Shown here: one piece after another, positions 17,713 to 26,423 of the stretch
How the letters are laid out: every line of letters begins with the position of its first letter
Position numbering within the stretch: the first letter of the stretch is position 1
The notes under the pieces: generated by a model
The model's input: the letters and a program-made list of their open reading frames with translations, nothing else
Told to the model about the DNA's origin: nothing
Databases searched by the model: none
Program-made: the position numbers and the translations under genes
Assembly: GCF_019635465.1 (NCBI RefSeq)
Contig: NZ_JAHBZK010000011.1
Location: 1 to 64,000 of the forward strand
Reading direction: 5' to 3'
DNA: 64,000 nucleotides
Source: Hydrogenophaga sp.
GTDB taxonomy: Bacteria > Pseudomonadota > Gammaproteobacteria > Burkholderiales > Burkholderiaceae_C

Positions 17713-18588
17713 ATGCTCAAAGCCGTTCAAGCCGTCCACAACGCGCCGCACCCGCACTGGGTGGGCGACGGCTTTCCGGTGCGCTCGCTGTTCAGCTACG
17801 GCGACCACGGCGCGCAGCTCAGCCCGTTTCTGCTGCTCGACTACGCCGGCCCGGCGCGCTTCCCGCCCGCAGAGCGCGCGCGTGGCGTGGGCGTGCACCC
17901 CCACCGCGGCTTCGAGACGGTGACCATCGTCTACGAAGGCGAGGTCGCGCACCGCGACTCCACCGGCGCCGGCGGCACCATCGGTCCCGGCGACGTGCAA
18001 TGGATGACAGCGGCCTCGGGCATCCTGCACGAGGAATTCCACTCACCTGCGTTCACCCAACAGGGCGGTCTGCTCGAGATGGTGCAGCTTTGGGTCAACC
18101 TGCCGGCGCGCAGCAAGATGATCGCGCCCGGCTACCAGACCATCGTCGATGCGCAGATTCCCGCTGTGGCGCTGCCCGGCAACGCCGGGCAGTTGCGCGT
18201 AATCGCCGGGCAGTTCGACGGTCACAGCGGCCCGGCGCAGACCCACACGCCCATGGACGTGTGGGACATCCGGCTGCAGGCCGGCGCCGACGTGACGCTG
18301 CCGCTGATCGCGGGCCACACCGCCGCGCTGGTGGTGCTGCGCGGCACGGTGCAGGTCAACGGCGAAGCCATCGCGCGCGACGCCCAGCTGGTGCAGTTCG
18401 CCCGCGACGGCGATCAACTGCACATCGAGGCCAACAGCGATGCCAAGCTGCTGTTTCTGGGTGGCGAGCCCATCAACGAGCCCGTGGTGGGCCACGGCCC
18501 CTTCGTGATGAACAGCCGCGACGAAATCATCCAGGCCTTCCACGACTTCCAGGAAGGCCGCTTCGGGCAGATGACCGAAAGCGCCTGA
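17713..18588 (+). CDS. Pirin family protein (cupin; quercetinase-like)
   Basis: A 291-residue bicupin. The first cupin holds the metal-binding motif VHPHRGFETVTIVYEGE (about residues 60-76), and ILHEEF near residue 105 gives the third histidine and the glutamate. Bacterial pirins bind Fe or Ni; some open the flavonoid quercetin and some modulate enzymes. Which applies here cannot be told from the sequence. The start has TGGAGAAGACC upstream, a good ribosome-binding site. The gene stands alone, with the reverse-strand DAPG hydrolase-like gene converging on it 12 bp downstream. Confidence 0.88.
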   Translation: MLKAVQAVHNAPHPHWVGDGFPVRSLFSYGDHGAQLSPFLLLDYAGPARFPPAERARGVGVHPHRGFETVTIVYEGEVAHRDSTGAGGTIGPGDVQWMTAASGILHEEFHSPAFTQQGGLLEMVQLWVNLPARSKMIAPGYQTIVDAQIPAVALPGNAGQLRVIAGQFDGHSGPAQTHTPMDVWDIRLQAGADVTLPLIAGHTAALVVLRGTVQVNGEAIARDAQLVQFARDGDQLHIEANSDAKLLFLGGEPINEPVVGHGPFVMNSRDEIIQAFHDFQEGRFGQMTESA

Positions 18589-18600
18589 GGCGCACCGCGT

Positions 18601-19257
18601 TCAGGCGCCTGCACCTGCCCCCATCTGCACCGCCGGGTACAGCGGCGGCAGCAGGTGCTCGAACAGCCCCACCTCTTCCACGTTGTGTGTGAGCCAGGCC
18701 GCGCCCATGGCGTCGGTGAACAAACGCGGCAGCACCAGCCGGTTGAACCAGCGCCCAGCCCAGCCGGACGCGACCCCCACCGCCATGCGGGATCGGTAAC
18801 TGGCGCCCCCGGGAACCTGACCGAAGCGGTGCTCCAGGCGGAATATCTCCATGCCGAGCTCTCGCCGCACCAGCGAGATGCCCTCTTCGTCGAGCTTCTC
18901 AACGTACTCGACCGAGTCGACCAGGTAGGCGGGGTTGGCGCCAAAGGCCTCGACGATGCGAAAGGACGCCCCCTGCCGCGCGCCGCCCAGCGGCGAAGGC
19001 CGCGCCAGCGCCCAATGAATGTGGTCGCGCGGGTGCCAAAGCAGATAGCGCGGATAGCTTTTCCCCTGGTGCTCCATGGTGTCGCCGATGTGCTCGAACC
19101 ACCATTGCAGCATGGGAGGCGTGACGCCCTTGATCGTCTCGTGTTCGATGGTCAGCACGATCTGACCGTGCGGCGTGCGCGTCTGTGTGGTGCGCGCCGT
19201 GTCGATGGATTTGAGCGGGCCGACGTGGGGCCGCTCGGGAAGCAAACGGGGTTTCAT
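18601..19257 (-). CDS. DAPG hydrolase (PhlG)-like protein
   Basis: A 218-residue protein resembling the PhlG family of zinc enzymes that cleave a C-C bond in 2,4-diacetylphloroglucinol. Supporting segments are GVTPPMLQWWFEHIGDTM, RYLLWHPRDHIHW and a C-terminal HNVEE within WLTHNVEEVGLFEHLL, which matches the family's HxxxE zinc pair. It is shorter than Pseudomonas PhlG (about 290), and no phl biosynthetic genes are near, so the substrate is unknown. The start is uncertain: ATG at 19257 or 19287, neither with a strong Shine-Dalgarno. It is divergent from the ACT-domain gene. Confidence 0.6.
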   Translation of the reverse strand: MKPRLLPERPHVGPLKSIDTARTTQTRTPHGQIVLTIEHETIKGVTPPMLQWWFEHIGDTMEHQGKSYPRYLLWHPRDHIHWALARPSPLGGARQGASFRIVEAFGANPAYLVDSVEYVEKLDEEGISLVRRELGMEIFRLEHRFGQVPGGASYRSRMAVGVASGWAGRWFNRLVLPRLFTDAMGAAWLTHNVEEVGLFEHLLPPLYPAVQMGAGAGA

Positions 19258-19367
19258 GGGCGTGGCTGTCGCGTTGAGGCACGCCATGGTGTCGCCGACC
19301 GCCGCAACCCACTCTTCAAATTCTCTTAAGCGCGGGCGCCGCGCCACACCACTGCCAGAATCGCGCC

Positions 19368-19766
19368 ATGCCGGCCGAAACCCACCTGCCCACGTTGCTG
19401 CGCCAGATGCAGCCATCGGTGCACCCCGAGGTGTTCGTGTTCTGCTGCTTTGCCGACGGAGTGCTGGCACCGGGCCTGTCCCCCGTGGGCAGCTTTGTCG
19501 AAGCCGAAGGTCTCACCGCCATCGTGCCGCAGGCCCAGGCGCAGGCCTTGAACCTGCCGCACCAGTTCGCCTCGCGCTTGGTCACGCTGACCATTCACTC
19601 CGCGCTGGATGCGGTGGGCTTCATGGCGCGCATCAGCGCCGCACTCGCCGCGCAAGGCATTGCCTGCAACGTGGTCTCGGCCTTCCACCACGACCATGTG
19701 TTTGTGCCGGCCGGGCGGCTCGACGACGCGCTGCGCGCGCTGGCCGAACTCTCAGCGTCGGCCTGA
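19368..19766 (+). CDS. ACT-domain protein (DUF2241-like)
   Basis: A 132-residue soluble protein with two ACT-like halves: an N-terminal VHPEVFVFCCFADG and TAIVPQAQA segment, and a C-terminal SRLVTLTIHSALDAVGFMARISAALAAQGIACNVVSAFHHDHVFVP-type half. This layout is that of small stand-alone ACT proteins thought to sense amino acids. No enzyme partner is adjacent, and a biochemical role has not been settled for the family. It is divergently placed relative to the DAPG hydrolase-like gene, with about 110 bp between the starts. Confidence 0.75.
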   Translation: MPAETHLPTLLRQMQPSVHPEVFVFCCFADGVLAPGLSPVGSFVEAEGLTAIVPQAQAQALNLPHQFASRLVTLTIHSALDAVGFMARISAALAAQGIACNVVSAFHHDHVFVPAGRLDDALRALAELSASA

Positions 19767-19875
19767 TCGCCCTGTCACCCTCAGGCGCACCGCTCCCGCC
19801 AGCCGGTGGTTGGAGAACCTCGGGCAAACGCGCAAGATGCGCCACTCAACAGGCCATGCGCAGGGAGGTGATGCC

Positions 19876-20940
19876 ATGACGATGCTGGCCGCGGCACTGC
19901 TATGGATTGGTGGCAGCCTGCTCGCCCTGGATGGCGCGCTGACCTTGGGTTTGCGACTGTGGCGCGCGCGGCTGGACTCGTTCGAGGCCTACCGCATCGC
20001 AGCGCAACGGGTGCCCGAGCGCGTGCAGATGCTGGCCGGGGTGGCCATGGCCATGGGCGGCCTGCTCCTGATCTACGTCGACTTCAGGGACACGACCTTC
20101 CGGGTCGAGGTGGTCAACCTGCCGACACTGAACTGGTGGCTGGTGGCCGGCGGATTGCTCATTGTCACGCTGGCGTTCGTGCCCATCGGCCGGCATAGTG
20201 GTGTCGATGGCAAGAAGAACGGCAGCACCAGTTGGGTGATCACGGCGATCACAGCGATCGCCGCCATCGGCACCGTGGCGTCGGCACTCATCGCAGGCCT
20301 GGCCGAGCAACGCGAACGCCGCAACGCGGCCGACAACGCCGACTGCCCGCGCGGCCACAACGCGTGCCTGACCTGCGTGTGCCCGGTACCACCACCTGCA
20401 CCACCTGCACCACCTGCACCACCTGCACCACCTGCACCACCTGCACCGCCTGCACCACCTGCACCGCCTGCACCACCTGCACCGCCCGCGCCGCCACCAC
20501 CCCCCACCGGTGAACGCCTCACCGTGCCGCCGATCCGGTTGGTGCAGTTGAAGGGTTTTGCCCCGGGCCGCGCAGAGCTGCCGCCCGCCGCAAGCGACTG
20601 CCTGTGCGGGCTCTCGGTGCCCGAGGGTGCGCGCTGGGCGCCGGTGTTTCTGGTGGGCTCGCACGACCCCACCCCGCTGGGACCCGAGGCGCGGCGCCGC
20701 TACGGCAGCAACGCCTCGCTGGCGCAGGCGCGCTCGCAGGCCGTGGCGAGCGCCTTGCAGTCAGTTGGCCTGTGTGGCCAGGCCGTGCTCGAACTTGCAC
20801 CGGTGCTGCTCACTGCACCACCGCGTGCACCGTACGCAACCGGCAAGGCGCCCGGCGCGGCCGGCACCAACGCCGCAGACCGCCGGGTCGACCTCTTTGG
20901 CCATTTCGAGCGCGTGCCCAACAGCTGCGCGAAAGGCTGA
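19876..20940 (+). CDS. Membrane protein with proline-alanine linker and OmpA-like C-terminal domain
   Basis: A 354-residue protein of unknown role. It has about four hydrophobic segments (residues 2-24, 50-70, 86-106 and 118-144), then a Cys-containing stretch (DCPRGHNACLTCVC), a Pro-Pro-Ala linker at about residues 173-205 coded by a 9-bp tandem repeat, and a C-terminal domain resembling OmpA. That domain has LVGSHDPTPLG, then YGSNASLAQARSQAVASAL, as in the NxxLSxxRAxAV motif, although the usual peptidoglycan-contact Asp is not obvious. The design suggests an inner-membrane protein reaching toward peptidoglycan. The start is fixed by GGGAGGTG seven bases upstream. Confidence 0.65.
   Translation: MTMLAAALLWIGGSLLALDGALTLGLRLWRARLDSFEAYRIAAQRVPERVQMLAGVAMAMGGLLLIYVDFRDTTFRVEVVNLPTLNWWLVAGGLLIVTLAFVPIGRHSGVDGKKNGSTSWVITAITAIAAIGTVASALIAGLAEQRERRNAADNADCPRGHNACLTCVCPVPPPAPPAPPAPPAPPAPPAPPAPPAPPAPPAPPAPPPPPTGERLTVPPIRLVQLKGFAPGRAELPPAASDCLCGLSVPEGARWAPVFLVGSHDPTPLGPEARRRYGSNASLAQARSQAVASALQSVGLCGQAVLELAPVLLTAPPRAPYATGKAPGAAGTNAADRRVDLFGHFERVPNSCAKG
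20392..20490 (+). repeat. Nonamer tandem repeat CCACCTGCA (11 units)
   Basis: Eleven 9-bp units, the first six identical and later ones with A-to-G changes, lie in frame within the OmpA-like gene and encode Pro-Ala-Pro. Length variation would lengthen or shorten the periplasmic linker by three residues per unit without breaking the frame. Confidence 0.95.
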
Positions 20941-20978
20941 GCCCGCGCGCTGGCGGTCCGCCCGCGTACTCCCAGGCC

Positions 20979-21668
20979 TCAGGCGCGCAACCGTTCGTTC
21001 TGTGGGTACAGCGCCTTGCGCGCGGCGTCGTCGAGTTCGGCCTTGAAGGTGTGGCGCGTCTTGAGCGCCTCGGCCCGTTGCACGGCGGGGCGCAGCTGCA
21101 TGGCGTCGAACCAGCGCTTGAAGTTCGGCAGCTGCGCCCAGGCATCCGAGTTGCCCGACACATAGGGCACCATGCGCGCCCAACCCCACAGCGCCATGTC
21201 GACGATGGTGTAGGTGTCGCCCAGCATCCACGTGCGCGTGGCCAGGTGTTCGTCCACGATCATCCAATGCCGCCAGGCCTCGTAGTCGTAGCGGTTGACG
21301 GCGTACTCCTTGGGCTCGGGCGCCACGTGCCGGAAGTGCACGCACTGGCCCGAGTACGGACCGATGCCGGTGGCCACGAACATCAGCCACGAGTACAGCT
21401 CGGCGCGGCCAGCCGGCGTGTCGGGCGGCAGGAACTGCCCGGTCTTCTCGGCCAGGTACAGCAGGATGGCGTTGCTGTCGAACACCTTCACGTCGCCGTC
21501 CTCGATGGCCGGGCATTTGGCATTGGGATTGATCGCCGTGAACGCCGGCAGGTGCTGCTCTCCCTTGCGCGTATCCACCGGCACCGGCTCGTAGGGCAGC
21601 CCCATCTCCTCCAGACAGAGCGCCACCTTCATCGGATTGGGGGCGAGGTTGTAGTGGAAGCGGATCAT
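20979..21668 (-). CDS. Glutathione S-transferase family protein
   Basis: A 229-residue cytosolic GST. The thioredoxin-like N-domain starts IRFHYNLAPNPMKVALCLEEMG, with the cis-proline and glutathione gamma-Glu site in AKCPAIEDGDVKVFDSNAILLYLAE. The all-helical C-domain contains LGDTYTIVDMALWGW, the N-capping segment. The catalytic residue near residue 10 would be Asn or Ser type rather than Tyr, as in beta and nu-like bacterial classes. The start has GGAGACAACAC upstream. The gene is isolated; the substrate is not predictable. Confidence 0.88.
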   Translation of the reverse strand: MIRFHYNLAPNPMKVALCLEEMGLPYEPVPVDTRKGEQHLPAFTAINPNAKCPAIEDGDVKVFDSNAILLYLAEKTGQFLPPDTPAGRAELYSWLMFVATGIGPYSGQCVHFRHVAPEPKEYAVNRYDYEAWRHWMIVDEHLATRTWMLGDTYTIVDMALWGWARMVPYVSGNSDAWAQLPNFKRWFDAMQLRPAVQRAEALKTRHTFKAELDDAARKALYPQNERLRA

Positions 21669-21755
21669 GTGTTGTCTCCAGGGAGGGTCTATCGGGCAAT
21701 CGCGACATTCTGGGCACGCTGTCGGCCCGGCGCAGGCGTGGGGTCTTGCGCCCGC

Positions 21756-23234
21756 TCAGCCCGCCACCTCGAACGTGGTGCCCATGCCGCCCGCGTGGTG
21801 CTCCAGCACATGGCAGTGGATCAGCCAGCGACCCGGGTTGTCGGCGACGAAGGCGACCTCGACGCGGTCCCCTGGCGACAGCAGCACGGTGTCGCGCCAG
21901 GCCGTGGCGTCGGCCAGTGGGGTGCCGTTGCGCGCCAGCACCCGCATGTGGTGGCCGTGCAGGTGCAAGGGGTGCCACCAGGCGGTGGGGTTCTCGAAGA
22001 TCAGCCGCACCGATTGACCCTGCGTCACGCCAAACGCGGGCGCATGGTGCGCGTGGTGGTCGCCGGTGTGGGCCACGCCGTTGATGGTCCAGGCCGGGTC
22101 GGCCTCTTTGGCGCCGGCCTGTCGACGTTGTTGGCGGGCCTGGCGATCTGCCTCGCTGTCCTCTGGCCAGCCATCGCGGCTGCGGGCGCCGCCGCCCAGG
22201 CGCAGTGTGTGCACCGCTGCAGACGCTAGGTCGGGCGCAGGTGGCGGCTCAAAGCCCGAAGGCTCCGGTGCCGCGCGCGCCGCGGCCTGCCCCGACCCGC
22301 TCACCACCACCGTGGCCAGCGCGCCAGCCTCGCGCCCGCCAAGTTGCTGGATGGCGAAGCGACCCGCCTGACGCGCATCGATCACCACATCCGCACGCAT
22401 GCCAGGCCCGAGCAGCAGCGGCGCGTCCCACACCAGCGCCGCTGGCGTGGGCATGCCGTCACGCCCGATCAGCCAGGCGTCCACACCCGCCTCGGGCTGC
22501 AGCGCAAAGATGCGCGCGTTGGCCGCGTTGATCAGCCGCAGCCGCACCCGTTGCCCCACGCGCAGGGGCAGTTCGGTATCGACCCGACCGTTGACGGTGA
22601 TGCGCTGCCCCAGGCGGCCCGCGTGCGCCACGTCGTGAAAGCGGTAGAAGTCCTCGGCGATGCGCCCCTGCGCGTCCAGTCGCCAATCGTCGAGCAGCCA
22701 GACCAGGTCGTCGTCCACCGGCGGCGGCGAGTCGTCATCGACCACCAGCGCACCGGCCAGCCCGCGCTCGAGCTGCTCGGCCGTGCCCAGGTGCGGGTGG
22801 TACCAATAGGTGCCGGCATCGGGCAGGCGAAAGCGGTAGTGAAACCGCTCGCCCGATGCGACCGGCGGCTGGGTGAGGTGCGGCACGCCGTCCATGGCGT
22901 TGGGCAGGCGGATGCCGTGCCAGTGCACCGTGGTCGCCTCGGGCAGGCGGTTGTGCAGATCGACGTCGACCCACTCACCGCGCTTGAACCGCATCACCGG
23001 GCCAGGCAGTTGCGCGTCGTAGGCCCACACCGGCAGCGCGGCCTCGCCGGCCACCGGCAATGCTGCCGACCCCGCCGTGAGCGTGCGCGTGGCCGATGCA
23101 TGCGCCAGCCCACCCAGCGCAAGCACAGGCGAGGCGCCCAGGTATTGAAGGAGTTCGCGGCGTCGCACGGTGCGGATGCAGCCAGACAGGGAAGGAGCGC
23201 CATGATGCGCCGATCGCACCGCCCTGTCTGCCAT
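21756..23234 (-). CDS. Multicopper oxidase, Tat-exported
   Basis: About 492 residues with all four copper motifs: HWHGIRLP (about 104), YWYHPHLG (about 143), HPLHLHGHH (about 421) and HCHVLEHHAGGM (about 473), the last with an axial Met for type 1 copper. RRRELLQYLGA, about 23 residues in, is a twin-arginine signal, so folding with copper occurs before export. Candidate starts are ATG 23234 or GTG 23168; the latter would put the arginines at the extreme N-terminus. A His-rich DHHAHHA segment near 395 may bind extra copper. Likely roles are copper tolerance or phenol oxidation. It follows the NIPSNAP gene by 25 bp on the same strand. Confidence 0.88.
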   Translation of the reverse strand: MADRAVRSAHHGAPSLSGCIRTVRRRELLQYLGASPVLALGGLAHASATRTLTAGSAALPVAGEAALPVWAYDAQLPGPVMRFKRGEWVDVDLHNRLPEATTVHWHGIRLPNAMDGVPHLTQPPVASGERFHYRFRLPDAGTYWYHPHLGTAEQLERGLAGALVVDDDSPPPVDDDLVWLLDDWRLDAQGRIAEDFYRFHDVAHAGRLGQRITVNGRVDTELPLRVGQRVRLRLINAANARIFALQPEAGVDAWLIGRDGMPTPAALVWDAPLLLGPGMRADVVIDARQAGRFAIQQLGGREAGALATVVVSGSGQAAARAAPEPSGFEPPPAPDLASAAVHTLRLGGGARSRDGWPEDSEADRQARQQRRQAGAKEADPAWTINGVAHTGDHHAHHAPAFGVTQGQSVRLIFENPTAWWHPLHLHGHHMRVLARNGTPLADATAWRDTVLLSPGDRVEVAFVADNPGRWLIHCHVLEHHAGGMGTTFEVAG

Positions 23235-23259
23235 TGCCACCAAAGGGCCGACAGCCCGC

Positions 23260-24525
23260 TCAGAGATGGATGGCCGAACGCGCCGTAGCCACCAGGCGAT
23301 GGGCCTGCACCGGCCCGCACAGCCAACCTGCCAGGGTCGGCGCGACCTCCCTTGCCCAGGCACCGCCCGCAACGAACGCCTGGTGAGCCGCCTCGCTGGC
23401 AAACAGAGCCAGCCCGACCAGGAACCACTCGCCCTCGCGAACCGGCAGTTGCGCGAAGTTGTTGGGGCGGCTCTCGGTCACGTACCAACCCAGGACCTGC
23501 GCACCGGCGCGCTGCAGGCAGGGGGTCATGACCTCGCGGCAAAAGCGCAGCAGCTCGGCCGGGGCCGCCTCTCGCAGGGGGACCACACTCAGGTCCAGCA
23601 GGCCCGGCAAGGCCGTTCGCACGATGCCCGCGGCGCGCTCGCGCCCCGCCATCGACACACCGGCACCCGCCCATGCCGGGCGCAACAGCAGCACGTCGTC
23701 GAATGCCGCCATCGTCGCGTTCGCGGCGTCGCGGTGCTGTGCCCAGACGGGCCCGCCGTAGAACGCGCCCAGGCCTTTGGGTCGGGCGTCCATGTCGGCA
23801 AAACCGCGCAGCCACACAAAGCGCTCGGCGGCGTCGAGATCGCGGAACTGGCCCATCACCGACATCCCGTGCGCCTCCTGCGTCTCGACGAACTCGCGGT
23901 CGAACAGATCGATCAGCGTGTCGCGCTGGCCGGCGTGCAAGGCGTATCGGCGAAGCTCAATCACCTCGCACGCACCATCGGGTACGGGCGCGGTGGGCAA
24001 CGCCGCTGGCGGCGCCGGTGCGCGCTCGAAGTCCATCACCCAGTTGACCTCCCAGCTCTGGCCTCCGTCGTCAGAGAACGCCTGCTGCCAACGCGCCCGG
24101 TCGGCGCCCAGGCGCTGCCACAGAAAACGCACGCGGATGGGTCGACCTTCGAACACATCCTCGCCATCGAACACGCCCTCGTCGCCCACGAAGCGACCCA
24201 CCACCGGCGGTGCCAGCGCACCGGTGGTGGCGTCCATGCTGGCACCGTCGTTGGTCACCCAGTAGATGCTCCACAGACCGGTAAGCGGGTTGAACACCCG
24301 CAGCGACGTGCCGAGCCACCCGGGCCGCCAGGCTTCGGCCGCCAGCGTGTCGAAGTTGATGACACCACCCGGCAGTTGCTGCACGGTCGACACGGCATCG
24401 AAGTGTTCCCACTGGTCGCAGCCTTGCAGGCGGCGGACGAGGCGGCGCTGGCGGGTGCGCCAGTTGCCCACGAGGAAATCGAAGTCGTGTGCGGCGTGTA
24501 GCGGGTTCAATTGGGAGGTTTTCAT
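23260..24525 (-). CDS. NIPSNAP-family protein with N-terminal DUF1579-like domain
   Basis: A 421-residue cytosolic protein of three parts. Residues 1-160 (HDFDFLVGNWRTRQRRL to VMDFERAP) resemble DUF1579-type lipocalin-like domains. Residues 175-285 form a NIPSNAP ferredoxin-like domain (CEVIELRRYALHAGQRDTL). The remaining residues look like a second, diverged dimeric alpha/beta-barrel domain (YVTESRPNNFAQLPVREGEW). The start at 24525 is chosen by homology of HAAHDFDFLVGNW near the start. It is divergent from a YafY regulator 85 bp away and precedes the multicopper oxidase. The biochemical role is unknown. Confidence 0.75.
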   Translation of the reverse strand: MKTSQLNPLHAAHDFDFLVGNWRTRQRRLVRRLQGCDQWEHFDAVSTVQQLPGGVINFDTLAAEAWRPGWLGTSLRVFNPLTGLWSIYWVTNDGASMDATTGALAPPVVGRFVGDEGVFDGEDVFEGRPIRVRFLWQRLGADRARWQQAFSDDGGQSWEVNWVMDFERAPAPPAALPTAPVPDGACEVIELRRYALHAGQRDTLIDLFDREFVETQEAHGMSVMGQFRDLDAAERFVWLRGFADMDARPKGLGAFYGGPVWAQHRDAANATMAAFDDVLLLRPAWAGAGVSMAGRERAAGIVRTALPGLLDLSVVPLREAAPAELLRFCREVMTPCLQRAGAQVLGWYVTESRPNNFAQLPVREGEWFLVGLALFASEAAHQAFVAGGAWAREVAPTLAGWLCGPVQAHRLVATARSAIHL

Positions 24526-24573
24526 GGTCGCTTGTCCTGGACTTGATTCGGTGCCCCGATGCTGCAGGCGATA

Positions 24574-24589
24574 ACATGACACCGCATGT
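24574..24589. promoter_or_regulatory. Inverted repeat ACATG-N6-CATGT (putative YafY operator)
   Basis: A perfect 5-bp inverted repeat with a six-base spacer lies in the 85-bp gap between the NIPSNAP gene and the divergent WYL-domain regulator, 22 bp before the regulator start. Its position fits autoregulation plus control of the divergent gene. It is an inference from symmetry and position only. Confidence 0.4.
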
Positions 24590-24610
24590 CGTGATTTGAA
24601 CCTGCCCCCA

Positions 24611-25585
24611 ATGAAAGCCAGCCGCCTGCTCTCGATCCTCATGGTGTTGCAGACCCGCGGTCGCAGCACCGCCAGCGCCCTGGCGCGCGAGCTCGAGGTA
24701 TCGGAGCGCACCGTGCTGCGCGACATCGACCACCTCTCGGCAGCCGGTGTCCCCATCTGGGGTGAGCGCGGCCGCCAGGGTGGCCTTCAGCTGCGCCCGG
24801 GCTGGACGACGCAACTCACCGGCATGACCGAAGACGAAGCCAGCGCCCTGCTGCTGGCCGGCATGCCCGGCCCCGCCACCGAACTCGGGCTCGGCAAGGC
24901 GGCCACGTCGGCCCGCCTCAAGCTCGTGGCCAGCGTGCCCACGCCGCAACGCACCAGCGCTGCCACCGTGGCCGAGCGGCTGCACATCGACCCCATCGAC
25001 TGGTACCGCACCACCGACGCCGCGCCGCACCTGCGCGACGTCGCCGCCGCCGTGTGGCGCAACCAGCGCATCCAGGTCGACTACTCCAGTTGGCGCGGCC
25101 GTGCGCACCGCGAACTCGAACCCCTGGGCCTGGTGCTCAAGGCCGGCGCCTGGTACCTGGCTGCGCGCCAGACCGGCCAGCCAGAGGTACGCACTTACCG
25201 CTTGGCCAGCATGCAGTCGGTGAGCGTGACCAAGGCGACTTTCAAACGACCGCGTGGCTTCAACCTCGCCGGCTTCTGGGCAGAATCGGCCCGGCGCTTT
25301 GAAGCCGACCTGCGCCCCATGGAGGCCACCGTCCTGGTCTCACCCCGTGCCATGAGCTGGCTGCTGCACGCGCGCCAGCGCGTCACACCCCTGCCCCACC
25401 CGCCAGCCGGCGCAAGCACACCACCCGACTGGCAATGCGTCTCCCTGGGCATTGAATCGATTGAGCACGGTGCCCGCCAGATCCTGAGCTACGGCGGCGA
25501 AGCGATCGCCATCGAGCCCAAGGCCCTGCGCAAGGAAGTGGCCAGGCTCGCCGACGTGGTGCAAGGGAGGCACCGGGATGGGTGA
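24611..25585 (+). CDS. YafY-type HTH-WYL transcriptional regulator
   Basis: A 324-residue regulator. An HTH_11 helix-turn-helix covers about residues 3-55 (RLLSILMVLQTRGRSTASALARELEVSERTVLRDIDHLS). A WYL domain follows at about residues 135-215 with a clear GAWYLAARQ segment, and then a C-terminal WCX-like extension. The ATG at 24611 starts exactly at the conserved helix; an upstream in-frame TTG at 24596 is less likely. Regulators of this type often sit divergent to dimeric alpha/beta-barrel enzymes, as here with the NIPSNAP gene, and probably bind the inverted repeat between them. The ligand is unknown. Confidence 0.88.
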   Translation: MKASRLLSILMVLQTRGRSTASALARELEVSERTVLRDIDHLSAAGVPIWGERGRQGGLQLRPGWTTQLTGMTEDEASALLLAGMPGPATELGLGKAATSARLKLVASVPTPQRTSAATVAERLHIDPIDWYRTTDAAPHLRDVAAAVWRNQRIQVDYSSWRGRAHRELEPLGLVLKAGAWYLAARQTGQPEVRTYRLASMQSVSVTKATFKRPRGFNLAGFWAESARRFEADLRPMEATVLVSPRAMSWLLHARQRVTPLPHPPAGASTPPDWQCVSLGIESIEHGARQILSYGGEAIAIEPKALRKEVARLADVVQGRHRDG

Positions 25586-25724
25586 AGAGCAAGACCAGAG
25601 CGAACGCTGTCGGTCGCGCCCAGCTTGACTGCACGGTCTGGCACAGGAAACACGCAGGTCGAAGCGCGGTCAAAGCCCGACGGAGACGACGCTCCCGTTC
25701 CACAGTCACCAGGGCAAATCGTCG

Positions 25725-26321
25725 TCAGTCGACCACCAACTGTGTCTTGTGTTCGATGATCCTGGACACCAGGCCGTATGTCACGGCCTCTTCGGCCGAC
25801 ATCCAGCGGTCGCGTTCGATGTCGGACAGCACCTGCGCCAAGGGCCTGCCGGTCTGGCGCGCAATGGTGCTGGCGATGCGTTCACGGGCCTTCACCATCT
25901 CTCGGGCCTGGATCGCGATGTCGCTGGCGGGGCCGGCCGACCCCCCACTGGGCTGGTGGATCAGGAAGCGCGTGTTGGGCAGGCAGACGCGCCGTGCCAG
26001 CGGGGCCGCCAGATACAGGTGCGTGGCGGCACTGCCCACCCAACCTGTTCCGATCATGTTCACAGGCGCCGAGATGAATCGCGCGATGTCGTGGATGGCA
26101 TCCCCCGACTCGAGGTGGCCACCAGGGGAACTGACCAGAACGTCGATCGGTGCGGCGCTGTCCGCGTCCAGCGCAATGAGGCGCCGGGTGACGTCGGCCG
26201 CCAAAGCGTCGGTGATGGTGCCGAAGATCAGGAGCGTGCGCGCCTTGAAGCTCTTCTCATCCAGGTAGCTGGCGTGTGGGGCAAAAGCAGGCGTTGGAAG
26301 GGGAGTCTCTGAAGTGTTCAT
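25725..26321 (-). CDS. ClpP-like ATP-dependent protease proteolytic subunit (paralogue)
   Basis: A 198-residue ClpP-fold serine peptidase. The triad looks intact: Ser97 in GTGWVGSAATHL, His122 in RFLIHQPSGG and an Asp in SDIERDRWMSAEEAVTYGLV. The oxyanion loop reads SSPGGHLESGDAI. The nucleophile context differs from housekeeping ClpP (QAASMG), and no clpX gene is adjacent, so this is an accessory paralogue, possibly forming mixed rings or working with ClpA/ClpX encoded elsewhere. The start is uncertain: ATG at 26321 or 26351. It is divergent from an ECF sigma gene 102 bp away, which hints at a stress-controlled unit. Confidence 0.85.
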   Translation of the reverse strand: MNTSETPLPTPAFAPHASYLDEKSFKARTLLIFGTITDALAADVTRRLIALDADSAAPIDVLVSSPGGHLESGDAIHDIARFISAPVNMIGTGWVGSAATHLYLAAPLARRVCLPNTRFLIHQPSGGSAGPASDIAIQAREMVKARERIASTIARQTGRPLAQVLSDIERDRWMSAEEAVTYGLVSRIIEHKTQLVVD

Positions 26322-26423
26322 GAGGAAATGGACAGGGTACGGAACTGCCATGACGAACGAGAAGCCACTCGCGTGACATCCGGAACCCCGATTACCCAGC
26401 GCGCGCTATGGCACCATGCCCCG

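Noticed and set aside
20392-20490. CRISPR-like short repeats
   Set aside because: Units are 9 bp without spacers and lie in frame in a coding region; it is a Pro-Ala coding repeat.
26322-26423. Autoregulatory ECF promoter from two GGAAC words before the second sigma factor
   Set aside because: GGAAC occurs near 26339 and 26382, but no matching -10 element at a sensible spacing could be defined.
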